64,000 nt of DNA from Thermosphaera sp. (GTDB taxonomy: Archaea; Thermoproteota; Thermoprotei_A; Sulfolobales; Desulfurococcaceae): positions 496,290 through 560,289 of the forward strand of contig JAWBNK010000001.1 in the NCBI GenBank assembly GCA_038827615.1. Direction: 5' to 3'. Below, piece by piece: positions 1 to 7,851 of this stretch; the first letter of the stretch is position 1, and each line of letters opens with the position of its first letter. A program made the translations under genes and the position numbers. Below the pieces are notes generated by a model that saw nothing but the letters and a program-made list of their open reading frames with translations, ran no database searches and was not told where the DNA came from.

Positions 1-409
1 CTCCCCCGATCAACGCAACATTGTTTTCTCTAAGGATTTTTACCATGGATTCAATGATTATTTCCAAGTCCTTTATCGGAAAACCCTCCTCAACGATAAT
101 GTTGTCCATGAAGGCTACCGGTCTGCTACCCATCATCACTAGATCATTCAATACGCCTGATGCCGCCAGCTCCCCGATATTTCCTCCCGGGTAAAACAAG
201 GGTTTCACGGTGTACGAGTCGCTAGAAAAAACCACGTAGATTTCTCCGACTTTAATGAAGGAGCCATCGTCCAATATATCCAGTCCATGTCCACCAAGTG
301 TTTTACGAAGAATATCTGGAACTTTTCTAACCACTATTTTTTCAATGAACTCTATAGATTCTAAGCCTCCTGCACCTTGAGATAAAGTTATGTAGGTCTC
401 CATCTCCAT
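1..409 (-). CDS. hypE: Hydrogenase maturation protein HypE, N-terminal part (runs off left edge)
   Basis: Translating the complement from the ATG at 409 gives an open frame of 136 codons that leaves the window. HypE dehydrates the carbamoyl group carried on its own C-terminal cysteine, making the cyanide ligand of [NiFe] hydrogenases. The visible part carries the family's N-terminal glycine motif (LSQGAGGLES, with Gln where His is usual), the acidic LDDG segment, and the PurM-like ATP-binding stretch around SDSYTVKPLFYPGGNIGEL followed by NDLVMMGSRP. The C-terminal cysteine motif lies outside the window and cannot be checked. The gene is transcribed away from the FAD-dehydrogenase operon. A TATA-like CTTTATAAC (read leftward from 440) lies about 26 bases upstream of the ATG, the spacing expected for a leaderless transcript. 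AIR synthase or thiamine-phosphate kinase relatives are less likely because the PGGNIGEL and MMGSRP blocks are HypE-like. Confidence 0.85.
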   Translation of the reverse strand, partial: MEMETYITLSQGAGGLESIEFIEKIVVRKVPDILRKTLGGHGLDILDDGSFIKVGEIYVVFSSDSYTVKPLFYPGGNIGELAASGVLNDLVMMGSRPVAFMDNIIVEEGFPIKDLEIIIESMVKILRENNVALIGG

Positions 410-419
410 CCCAACAACG

Positions 420-440
420 CTTTATAACCTTGTTATAAAG
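420..440. promoter_or_regulatory. Perfect inverted repeat overlapping divergent promoters
   Basis: CTTTATAAC and GTTATAAAG form perfect 9-base arms around a CTT spacer. The right arm coincides with the TATA box expected for leaderless hypE transcription leftward. AT-rich TATA-like sequence for the rightward operon follows at about 449-474. A repressor bound here would cover the hypE TATA box and could influence both directions. The regulator is unknown. Confidence 0.5.
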
Positions 441-514
441 ATATCAATTATATACTTAAATATAGTTTATTTATCCATACGGAGAGTCTAAAAACGAGGA
501 ATAGAGGGGTATCC

Positions 515-1975
515 ATGGAAGACTACAGAATCGTTGAACATCCCATAATAGATTTCAAGCGGGGAAGGAGAATCCATTTCACATACAACAATAAAGTTAT
601 TGAAGCATATGAAGGGGAAAGCATTTTAGCGGGACTCTATGCTGCAGGGATTAGGGTTTTTGCAAAAGCCCCTGTAGGAGGAAATCCCAGAGGAGCCTTC
701 TGCATGATAGGGAAGTGTTCCAGCTGTCTGTCGAAACTAAATGGTCTTCCCAACACGAGAATATGCATAGAACCGGTTAGAGATGGTATTAACGTTGAGT
801 TTCAAGATGGAGTCCCAGATAAGCCGCCTGAATCCGTAGGTAATGATGTTTATGAGGAGGAAAGAGACGTTGACGTTTTAATTATCGGCGCCGGCCCAGC
901 AGGACTCAAAGCGGCTGAGATATTGGGATCACACGGTATGAGTGTGTTGGTTGTCACAGATCATTTCAAAGCGGGTGGGCAATTGATAAAGCAAACTCAC
1001 AAGTTCTTCGGAGACACTACTTATTATGGAGGCATTAGAGGTTTTAGAATCGCAGAGAGACTGGTTACAAACCTTAGGGAGATGAGTAATGTGGAGATTT
1101 CGGTAAGAACTTTCGTCTACGGATTCTTTGGGGAAGGATATTTTGGGGCAGAGAAAATTGGCGAGAAACACTACAATCTACTTGTGAAACCTAAGTACGT
1201 TATAGTAGCTTCAGGGGCTACCGAGAGAAACCTATTGTTTGAGAACAACGATCTTCCAGGCATCATGGGAGCTGGAGGGGCTCAAACACTAATGAACGAA
1301 TATGGGGTAAGACCAGGTCGAGACGCCCTTGTCATAGGAAGCGGAAACGTTGGTCTAATAGTAGCCTATCAACTACTTCAGGCAGGGGTCAGAGTCCATG
1401 GTATAGCGGAAGTAATGAAAGAGATTGGAGGTTGGTTTGTTCATGCTGCTAAGGTCAGAAGACATGGAATCCCCATCTATACTGGACACACCATCACAAG
1501 GGCAATAGGCAAAGATACCGTGGAAAAGGCCGTAATAAGCGAGGTAGATGAAAGGTTTCAACCAGTAAAAGGCACTGAAAAAGAATTTAACGTAGATCTT
1601 GTCCTCTTAGCCGTTGGACTTCAACCTAATTACTCACTTTTAAGTCAAATGGGAGCAGTGATGAAATATATTCCCGAGGCTGGAGGGTTGATTCCCTTGA
1701 GGACAAAGTACATGGAAACAAGCATAAGGAATGTGTTTGTTGCAGGAGATTTATCGGGTATTGAAGAGGCCACGACTGCCTTTATAGAGGGCGAAATAGC
1801 AGCTTACACGATCCTTGAGAGAGAAGGGTTCAGTGACGTATTGGATAGAAGGGAAAAAATAGTAAACTACTTATGGAATGAGTACAGAATGTCCCCAGTT
1901 GTAAAGCGGTCCAGGGAGGCTAAACTCAAGGCAACGGTTAGCGAGGCGGAAATGGAGGAACTCAGGAGGAGATAG
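515..1975 (+). CDS. FAD/NAD(P)-binding subunit of amine (proline/sarcosine-type) dehydrogenase
   Basis: The 486-residue protein joins an N-terminal plant-type [2Fe-2S] domain to a pyridine-nucleotide-disulfide oxidoreductase fold. Cysteines 63, 68, 71 and 84 match the ferredoxin-type cluster spacing. An FAD-binding GAGPAG motif follows at about residue 125, and a second dinucleotide motif (GSGNVGL) at about 276. A late GDLSGIEEA segment is the usual FAD-contacting end motif. This architecture is that of fused HcnA/HcnB and of the alpha subunits of dye-linked L-proline dehydrogenase and heterotetrameric sarcosine oxidase. It is the first of four genes separated by at most 2 bases or overlapping, with ferredoxin, BFD and glycine-oxidase-like subunits behind it. 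It probably passes electrons from the amine-oxidising subunit to the Fe-S proteins. The substrate cannot be read from sequence. Start: ATG with GAGGGG 6-8 bases upstream. Confidence 0.85.
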   Translation: MEDYRIVEHPIIDFKRGRRIHFTYNNKVIEAYEGESILAGLYAAGIRVFAKAPVGGNPRGAFCMIGKCSSCLSKLNGLPNTRICIEPVRDGINVEFQDGVPDKPPESVGNDVYEEERDVDVLIIGAGPAGLKAAEILGSHGMSVLVVTDHFKAGGQLIKQTHKFFGDTTYYGGIRGFRIAERLVTNLREMSNVEISVRTFVYGFFGEGYFGAEKIGEKHYNLLVKPKYVIVASGATERNLLFENNDLPGIMGAGGAQTLMNEYGVRPGRDALVIGSGNVGLIVAYQLLQAGVRVHGIAEVMKEIGGWFVHAAKVRRHGIPIYTGHTITRAIGKDTVEKAVISEVDERFQPVKGTEKEFNVDLVLLAVGLQPNYSLLSQMGAVMKYIPEAGGLIPLRTKYMETSIRNVFVAGDLSGIEEATTAFIEGEIAAYTILEREGFSDVLDRREKIVNYLWNEYRMSPVVKRSREAKLKATVSEAEMEELRRR

Positions 1976-1977
1976 AT

Positions 1978-2463
1978 ATGGATTTCAAGAAAACAGGTGT
2001 TATATCTCTGGATGAATTGAAAAAATACGGACTAATTCCAACAAGCGAAAGATTAAGGAAAGGTCCAGTGGCTATTATTGAGTGTCCGGAGCAAATACCA
2101 TGTAATATATGCGTATCTGCGTGCCCTTTTCATGCGATATCTATGGAGAAGGTGTACGAGATACCAAAACTCGATGAAAACAAGTGTATTGGGTGTGGAG
2201 TTTGCGTCGCAAAATGCCCTGGACTCGCTATCTTCGTCGTAGACTTAAGTAAAGAAGATAAAGCATATATCACGATGCCATATGAAATGCTTCCGAAGCC
2301 TGTTAAAGGAGCTAGAGTCAAATTGCTGAATAGAGAGGGAGTTATCGTTGGCGAGGGCATTATCACGAAGGCATGGGAGTACGATAGAACATGGGTTGTT
2401 ACTGTTGAAGTTGACAAAGACTTATGGTTTGATGTTAGAGCCATCAAGGTTGGGGGAGAATAG
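1978..2463 (+). CDS. Ferredoxin-type [4Fe-4S] subunit of the amine dehydrogenase
   Basis: 161 residues. Two ferredoxin motifs lie in the first half: C36, C42, C45, C49-Pro (first spacing five residues instead of the usual two) and a canonical CIGCGVCVAKCP. The C-terminal part (about 100-161) is a small beta-rich segment without a recognised name. It starts 2 bases after the FAD subunit, so the two are almost certainly cotranscribed. The role inferred from the proline-dehydrogenase and HcnABC-like complexes is electron transfer from the flavin subunits to a cellular acceptor. The wider spacing of the first cluster may alter or abolish one cluster. Confidence 0.8.
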   Translation: MDFKKTGVISLDELKKYGLIPTSERLRKGPVAIIECPEQIPCNICVSACPFHAISMEKVYEIPKLDENKCIGCGVCVAKCPGLAIFVVDLSKEDKAYITMPYEMLPKPVKGARVKLLNREGVIVGEGIITKAWEYDRTWVVTVEVDKDLWFDVRAIKVGGE

Positions 2464-2751
2464 ATGTCTGAGCCCGATCCTTCGAAGATAATAGTATGCA
2501 GATGCGAAAACGTTAGTCTTCAACAAATCCTTCAAGCGATCGAGGAAGGAAACGATAATATAGAATTGTTGAAGAGAAGACTGCGAATAGGGATGGGACC
2601 TTGTCAGGGCTCAACTTGTCTGCTAATGGTAGCTAGAATAGTAATGCAGAAAACTGGGAAATCTTTTGAGGAAGTGTTCTTCCCCAGCAACCGTCCTCCA
2701 ATCCATCCTATAAAGTTGAAAACTTTCCTGGGTGATCCACGTGAAGGCTGA
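2464..2751 (+). CDS. BFD-like [2Fe-2S] subunit of the amine dehydrogenase
   Basis: 95 residues. C12 and C14 (VCRCENV) with C47 and C52 (GPCQGSTC) form the CxC...CxxxxC pattern of bacterioferritin-associated-ferredoxin (BFD/Fer2_BFD) domains. This domain is normally the C-terminal part of sarcosine oxidase alpha or HcnB-type subunits and is here a separate gene. It follows the previous gene with no gap and overlaps the start of the next, which supports translational coupling. Expected role: [2Fe-2S] electron relay within the complex. Confidence 0.8.
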   Translation: MSEPDPSKIIVCRCENVSLQQILQAIEEGNDNIELLKRRLRIGMGPCQGSTCLLMVARIVMQKTGKSFEEVFFPSNRPPIHPIKLKTFLGDPREG

Positions 2752-3874
2752 TGTTGTAATAATTGGAGCTGGTGTAACAGGCGTTTTAACCGCTGCAGGC
2801 CTGATGGAGCGTGGCGTTAGAGACATAGTTATAGTGGAGAAATCATACCCGGGATCCGGCGGTAGCTTTAGATGTGCAACAGGGATTAGAGCAAGCTTTA
2901 CAAGCATTGAACACGTTGAGGTCATGAAGAGAGCTATAGAGCTCTGGCCCCAGATCTCCGTCAAGCACAATATTCAATATTCTCGGGATGGATACTTATG
3001 GGTTTTAACGAGGGAGAAAGATGTAGAGTTTTTCAGGAAAGTGGTAGATTTTCACAACTCTCGGGGAGTTCCAACTAAACTCTTAGACCCGAGTGAGGTT
3101 AAAGAGCTGGTTCCATTGATGAGAGTTGATAAGGTGTTAGCAGCAGTGCACGATCCTTTAGCCGGAAAAGCTAACTGCTTTGAGGCGGTCTTAAACCCGC
3201 TCAGGGAGCTACGAAGAAATGGTGTGAAAATTTTACAACAAACCAGAGCTCAGAGAATTATCGTGGAAAACAACGTCGTTAAAGGAGTTGAGACAAATAG
3301 GGGATCAATAATGTCGGAACAAGTTCTAGTGGCGGCGGGCGGGGATTCTCGAGAATTATTACAGACGGCAGGTGTTGACCTTCCCATAAAGAATTTACCA
3401 AAACATGTGATGGTTACTGAGACTTTCAAGAAAATGATCAAACCATTGATTATCGATTGGGCGACATCATCTTACATTCTACAACTATTGCATGGAAATT
3501 TCTACCTAGGAGCGGACATTCCAGAGACTTACGACTCTCCAGGCTATAATAGACTCGAATTCTTGAAGAAAGCTTCTAAGGTTTGGACTGAGTACTTTCC
3601 ATGGTTAAAAGAAGTCTACGTTCTAAGATACTGGACAGGCTACTACGATATGACTCCTGATCATCATCCAATAATTGGCCCAATCAGAGAAATCAACGGG
3701 TTATACGTTGCTGCAGGTTTCAGCGGACACGGATTTATGATGGCTCCCGCTGTTGCAGAAGCTCTTGCGGATTATATGACTGGAAAGAAGCCTATGATAA
3801 AAGAGTTTGAAGCTCTTAACTACGAAAGGTTTAGAAGAGGAGAGCTTATCAAGGAGATAGCGGTTTTTGGATAA
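2732..3874 (+). CDS. FAD-dependent amine oxidoreductase (sarcosine oxidase beta / proline dehydrogenase beta type)
   Basis: Member of the D-amino-acid oxidase superfamily (DAO), about 380 residues, the usual length. An N-terminal VVIIGAGVTGVLTA FAD-binding motif and ...EKSYPGSGGSFRCATGIR are followed near the C-terminus by MTPDHHPIIGP and GLYVAAGFSGHGFMMAP, which match the substrate/flavin region of sarcosine oxidase beta, glycine oxidase (ThiO) and HcnC. It is the catalytic subunit of the four-gene cluster. ATG at 2732 overlaps the preceding gene by 20 bases; GTG at 2741 (overlap 11) is an alternative start. L-proline, sarcosine, hydroxyproline or opine are possible substrates. Confidence 0.85.
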   Translation: MIHVKADVVIIGAGVTGVLTAAGLMERGVRDIVIVEKSYPGSGGSFRCATGIRASFTSIEHVEVMKRAIELWPQISVKHNIQYSRDGYLWVLTREKDVEFFRKVVDFHNSRGVPTKLLDPSEVKELVPLMRVDKVLAAVHDPLAGKANCFEAVLNPLRELRRNGVKILQQTRAQRIIVENNVVKGVETNRGSIMSEQVLVAAGGDSRELLQTAGVDLPIKNLPKHVMVTETFKKMIKPLIIDWATSSYILQLLHGNFYLGADIPETYDSPGYNRLEFLKKASKVWTEYFPWLKEVYVLRYWTGYYDMTPDHHPIIGPIREINGLYVAAGFSGHGFMMAPAVAEALADYMTGKKPMIKEFEALNYERFRRGELIKEIAVFG

Positions 3875-3876
3875 AA

Positions 3877-4335
3877 CTACTTTTTAGGTATCCTGGTCGA
3901 GTCTCCAATGATCCAGTATTCTCCATCCAATCTACGCTCAAGCTTGAAGACTGGAACTTCGTGTTTTACTCTCTCCAGAGCTTCGGTGAGAGCTGGGAGT
4001 ATCTTCTTCCGAGTATCCCCCGAAACAGCTATGGTAAGCGTTATTTCTCCAGGCTTTAAAACGCCGACTCTATGTAAAATGATTATTCCGTTGATACCAT
4101 ATTTCTCAGCAACTTGAGATGCGATTTCGTGTAATTTCTTATCAGCTAGCTCCTTAATGACTTCATATTCAAGTTCGAGAACGTGTTTTTCATCAACGAC
4201 GCCCTTGACTATTCCTATGAACAGACCTATTCCGCCTACACGTCTCCCATTATTGTGTTCAATTAACTCTTGAAGAATAGAATCCAAGCTGATCGTGCGG
4301 TCTTTTTCCAACACTCCTGTTTTAATGTAGACCAT
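3877..4335 (-). CDS. moaE: Molybdopterin synthase catalytic subunit MoaE
   Basis: 152 residues, normal for MoaE. It holds the family pattern HRVGVLKPGE in the middle and the terminal VKHEVPVFKLERR segment with the catalytic-region lysine, followed by a Trp near the end. With MoaD it inserts two sulfurs into precursor Z (cPMP) to give molybdopterin. It is the last gene of a leftward operon, one base after moaD's stop, and its 3' end faces the dehydrogenase operon two bases away. Confidence 0.93.
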   Translation of the reverse strand: MVYIKTGVLEKDRTISLDSILQELIEHNNGRRVGGIGLFIGIVKGVVDEKHVLELEYEVIKELADKKLHEIASQVAEKYGINGIIILHRVGVLKPGEITLTIAVSGDTRKKILPALTEALERVKHEVPVFKLERRLDGEYWIIGDSTRIPKK

Positions 4336-4336
4336 A

Positions 4337-4570
4337 TCAACCCCCTGAGAAAGGCGGCGCCAAATCTACAATATCCTTGTCTTTTAAAACATGCTCTAAA
4401 CCAGCTCTCTCGTGGTTAACTAGAATGATGGGTGTTACCCCTCTGTACTCCAATCCTTTTAGAAGTCTCATTAGGAGGTCTCTAATGGTTGCCCCCTCCT
4501 CAACCTCTACCAATAACTCCTTGCCCAAGATTTCTTGGAATAAGGAGTGTGCTCGAACTAATACCTTCAT
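4337..4570 (-). CDS. moaD: Molybdopterin synthase sulfur-carrier subunit MoaD
   Basis: 77 residues with a ubiquitin-like fold pattern and the diagnostic C-terminal Gly-Gly (PPFSGG), which is adenylated and thiocarboxylated before donating sulfur through MoaE. It lies between moaC and moaE with gaps of 12 and 1 bases. ThiS is an alternative for a lone small GG protein, but the moaC-moaD-moaE order makes MoaD much more likely. Confidence 0.93.
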   Translation of the reverse strand: MKVLVRAHSLFQEILGKELLVEVEEGATIRDLLMRLLKGLEYRGVTPIILVNHERAGLEHVLKDKDIVDLAPPFSGG

Positions 4571-4582
4571 GAATGAACACTC

Positions 4583-5026
4583 TCAACCTTTCTCGCTTTT
4601 TATTTTCGAGACAACTTTAATATCGGTTATCATGGTCTCTGGGTATTGTCCTTCACTATCCTTCTCGTACTTCTTTACCATATCCCATATGTTTAGTAGC
4701 GCTACGGCAACGCCCATGAGTGCTTCCATCTCTACTCCAGTTTTCGCTGTCGTTTTAACGGTAACATAGACCCTTACCCCTTCATCTTCCACGGACAACC
4801 TGGTCTCAACACCTGTTATTGGTATGTTATGAGTTAATGGCAACAGATCCGGGGTTTTCTTAACTCCTAAAAGCGATGCGATCGACGATGCGTCTATGAC
4901 ATTTCCTTTCTCCACTCTCCCACTCCTTATTAGTTCTATAGTCTCCCTCCTCAATTTTATGAACCCAGTAGCAGTGGCCTCCCTGTACACATCAGACTTA
5001 CGAGTTACGTCCACCATATGAACCAT
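4583..5026 (-). CDS. moaC: Cyclic pyranopterin monophosphate synthase MoaC
   Basis: Converts the 3',8-cyclo-GTP made by MoaA into cyclic pyranopterin monophosphate. Seen: MVDVTRKSDVYREATATGFI at the start, LPLTHNIPITGV in the centre, and TAKTGVEMEALMGV near the end, all MoaC signatures. I place the start at ATG 5026 (147 residues), not further upstream. A GGTGA ribosome site lies 8 bases before it, inside the moaA stop region, and the family begins at MVDVT. The gap to moaA is 7 bases. Confidence 0.94.
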   Translation of the reverse strand: MVHMVDVTRKSDVYREATATGFIKLRRETIELIRSGRVEKGNVIDASSIASLLGVKKTPDLLPLTHNIPITGVETRLSVEDEGVRVYVTVKTTAKTGVEMEALMGVAVALLNIWDMVKKYEKDSEGQYPETMITDIKVVSKIKSEKG

Positions 5027-5033
5027 AAATTCT

Positions 5034-5966
5034 TCACCTAATTTGAAACTTGAAATATGGCTCCCTAAGTGCAACAGCTTGCTTAAACTTCTCTATTAAT
5101 CCATTTTCATCCTTGCTTTTTAATTCTCTACTAATATCTACATAAGGTTCTTCGACAAAAATACAAGTTTTAATCCACCCTTCCGGCGTGACCCTTATTC
5201 TAGTGCATTTCGAACAAAGGGAGGGATTTTCAAAACCCTTTATCACGGTAACTTTAATACCGGAGGGCATAGTAAATATCGGTCTACTTTGAAACTCGGA
5301 TATAGAAACATTAGAAGAAATCTGCTTAAGTTTTTCAACGATCGACTCTATATTAACCTTCTGTTCCATATAAACTTTTGGAGGGGTTCCCAGCGGAATC
5401 AACTCGATTACGTTTATATCTAATCCTTTCCTCGAGGCATAATCTAGAACATCGTTGAATTCATTAACATTTATTTTCATGGCTAGAAAATTAAGCTTTA
5501 CCCTTATACCATTCTCCACAGCTAAATCTATACCCTCTAAGATTCTTCTGACGGGAAAATGGGTTCTTGTGATCCTTCTATATATTTCATCGTTGAGCGA
5601 GTGTAGGCTGACGTTAACTCTTTCCAAACCAGCGTTTGCGAGTTTTGGTGCCAAATCTGCGAGAAAGTATCCGTTTGTTGTAATAGAAATATTTTCAATG
5701 GATTTTTTGATCTCCTCTATTATTTCGATGATATCTTTTCGAATTAAGGGCTCCCCGCCTGTTATCTTGAAATCAACGATGCCTAATTTTCTGGAAACTT
5801 TAGCCAAGAACCCATAGTCCTCTGGGTTCAAGATCTCGGTTCTTTTAAGACCAGATAGACCCTCTCTGTGGCAGAAAATACAATTGTAGTTGCATCGAGC
5901 CGTCACTACTAGTCGTACACTATTTACTTTTCTATTAAATCTATCAACGAGATAATTAGAATCCAT
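5034..5966 (-). CDS. moaA: GTP 3',8-cyclase MoaA (radical SAM)
   Basis: First step of molybdopterin synthesis. The radical-SAM cluster motif is C25, C29, C32 (CNYNCIFC), followed by KITGGEPL for SAM binding. A second cluster uses CSKC plus a cysteine 14 residues later (SLCSKCTRIR...KTC), as in MoaA. 310 residues is slightly shorter than bacterial MoaA (about 330), and the C-terminus ends ALREPYFKF without the extended GG tail common in bacterial MoaA, as in other archaea. It overlaps the ABC ATPase gene by 11 bases, so importer and biosynthesis genes share an operon. Confidence 0.94.
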   Translation of the reverse strand: MDSNYLVDRFNRKVNSVRLVVTARCNYNCIFCHREGLSGLKRTEILNPEDYGFLAKVSRKLGIVDFKITGGEPLIRKDIIEIIEEIKKSIENISITTNGYFLADLAPKLANAGLERVNVSLHSLNDEIYRRITRTHFPVRRILEGIDLAVENGIRVKLNFLAMKINVNEFNDVLDYASRKGLDINVIELIPLGTPPKVYMEQKVNIESIVEKLKQISSNVSISEFQSRPIFTMPSGIKVTVIKGFENPSLCSKCTRIRVTPEGWIKTCIFVEEPYVDISRELKSKDENGLIEKFKQAVALREPYFKFQIR

Positions 5967-7074
5967 TAGAGCCCCCTTTTCTAATCAAAACCAATAGCTC
6001 CTTGGGAATCACTATTCCCACACATCTGGCTTGATGTCCATTCAATCTCTTCCACTCATCTTGACTCACATCGACCCTAACATATGAACCAGAGATGTCT
6101 AAGATAAGCGACACCTGAAATATTTTCTCTACGAAGTCAATAATATATCCTTCCAGCCGGTTCACTTCTGGTTCATCTCTACATTTAGGTACTAGGGTTA
6201 ATCCAGTGCTCGGGAAGACTAGGTTAACAACGTCTCCTTTACCGAATTTATCATTTGTACGAGAGGAAGTGATTAGGTAGGATAAACCTCCTAACACTAC
6301 TTGATACATACCCGGTCCCCTAACTTCATGAATTAACCCGGGAACGATGTTGAATCCCAGACTCCGGGCTAAGTATTCATTTTTTGAAATCTCATCAACT
6401 TCCAGCGAAGAGATGTAGGATAGGTTTCTGCTTCCCAGGACCAGTAGTTTACCCCTAAACCAAAAGGCTTCTTCAATACTGTGTGTGGCAATTATTGTTT
6501 TTATCCTGTACATCTCAAGTAGTTTTTTCAATTCTTGGTGAAGCAGAGGCCTGCTGACAGGGTCGATGGAAGAGAATGGTTCATCGAGTAAGAGGAGCCG
6601 GGGGTCAGAGACAAGGGCCCTGGCTAGTGCTACTTTTTGTTTTAACCCACTGCTTAAAACCGGGGGTTTTAAATCAGCATATTCTGTCAGGCTCATAGTC
6701 TCCAGAACCTTATTTACTCTGATGAGTTTTTCAGCGGTAGATATCGGCTTTTTTGCCAGAGCCAGCAGTATATTCTCCCTCACAGTTAAGTGGTCGAACA
6801 AGGCGTAGTCTGAGGGAACGTAGCCGACACCCCTCAGGTGCGGAGGAACGCTGACTGAAGGTTTTTTATCAGTGCGATTAGATTCGAATAAAATATTGCC
6901 GTCTAAGACTATTCTTCCGTGAAGCGGAGTTAACAAGCCGGCAACGGCTTTTAAGAGCGTAGTCTTTCCCGAAGCATTAGGACCCATTAACACTCCTGTT
7001 TCTCCATCTTGGATTTCAAACGTTATGTCCTCCAAGATGATGTTGGAACCATGTGCTACTGTTAATTTTTCCAC
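5956..7074 (-). CDS. Molybdate/tungstate ABC transporter, ATP-binding protein
   Basis: 372 residues. Walker A GPNASGKTT, signature LSSGLKQKVALARAL, Walker B RLLLLDEPFSSID and the H-loop histidine in IATHS make a complete ATPase domain (about 1-230). The last 140 residues are a beta-rich regulatory tail (TOBE/MOP-like) typical of ModC/WtpC. It sits between moaA and a molybdate-type permease. Start is GTG 7074: the in-frame codons upstream run into a TGA. Molybdate versus tungstate cannot be decided from this subunit. Confidence 0.88.
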   Translation of the reverse strand: MEKLTVAHGSNIILEDITFEIQDGETGVLMGPNASGKTTLLKAVAGLLTPLHGRIVLDGNILFESNRTDKKPSVSVPPHLRGVGYVPSDYALFDHLTVRENILLALAKKPISTAEKLIRVNKVLETMSLTEYADLKPPVLSSGLKQKVALARALVSDPRLLLLDEPFSSIDPVSRPLLHQELKKLLEMYRIKTIIATHSIEEAFWFRGKLLVLGSRNLSYISSLEVDEISKNEYLARSLGFNIVPGLIHEVRGPGMYQVVLGGLSYLITSSRTNDKFGKGDVVNLVFPSTGLTLVPKCRDEPEVNRLEGYIIDFVEKIFQVSLILDISGSYVRVDVSQDEWKRLNGHQARCVGIVIPKELLVLIRKGGSNGF

Positions 7075-7089
7075 AAGTAGGATGGTTCA

Positions 7090-7851
7090 TCACCTTTCAA
7101 GCATGTTCATAAACATGAGGAGTGCGAAAGCCAGCATCACATAACCGGCGAGTACATACGCCAGGAGTGCGAGATCTCCGTATTGGTTCACCAGAAATAA
7201 TGCGATGGGGAGTGTAACCGTGCGACCCCTTATACCTCCTCCAAGAACTAGTGAAGCGCCGAAATCCCCAAAGGCGCGAGCGAAGATTAGCATTGCTCCA
7301 GCTATTACTTGGGGTTTTAATAGGGGGATGAATATTTTGTATAGTCCTTCAATTCTACCAAAGCCCAATGTCCTGGATACTTCCAGTAGGGAGGCTGGAA
7401 TCGTTCTAAATAGGGAAGTATAGTATATGAGAGCTAATGGAAAACTTAGAAAAACTTGAGCCAGCACTATTCCTTTGGGATCGTTGATGAAATTGAATGA
7501 ATCATTAAGGAGCTTCCCTACGGGATTCTTAACTAAAAATATTAGTAAAATCAATCCAGTAGCGGAGGGGGATAAAATGTATGGTATAGCAAACAGCGAG
7601 CTTATCACGTGTTTACCTCGAAACCATTTCTGCGAAAGAAAATATGAAACCGGTAATGTTAAAGCTATAACTATAGTCGTGGATACGAGAGATGTAACGA
7701 GCGATAGCCATATGGAGTTGAAAACTTCCTGAAGTAATTCTTTATTGGTGATCGAAGATATTAATGCCAGGTAAAACACAGTCACAATCACGTTGATATA
7801 AAGAGCCAGCAACACAACCAAGATTACTACGGCAGTCTTGTACTCACCCAT
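7090..7851 (-). CDS. Molybdate/tungstate ABC transporter, permease
   Basis: 253 residues, about six membrane helices, with the EAA-type cytoplasmic loop (SLLEVSRTLGFGRIEGLYKIFIPLLKPQ region) and ARAFGDFGASLVLGGGIRG, which is the ModB/WtpB/CysT signature. It overlaps the binding-protein gene by 8 bases and is followed by the ATPase after 15. It forms the membrane channel of the oxyanion importer. Confidence 0.9.
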   Translation of the reverse strand: MGEYKTAVVILVVLLALYINVIVTVFYLALISSITNKELLQEVFNSIWLSLVTSLVSTTIVIALTLPVSYFLSQKWFRGKHVISSLFAIPYILSPSATGLILLIFLVKNPVGKLLNDSFNFINDPKGIVLAQVFLSFPLALIYYTSLFRTIPASLLEVSRTLGFGRIEGLYKIFIPLLKPQVIAGAMLIFARAFGDFGASLVLGGGIRGRTVTLPIALFLVNQYGDLALLAYVLAGYVMLAFALLMFMNMLER

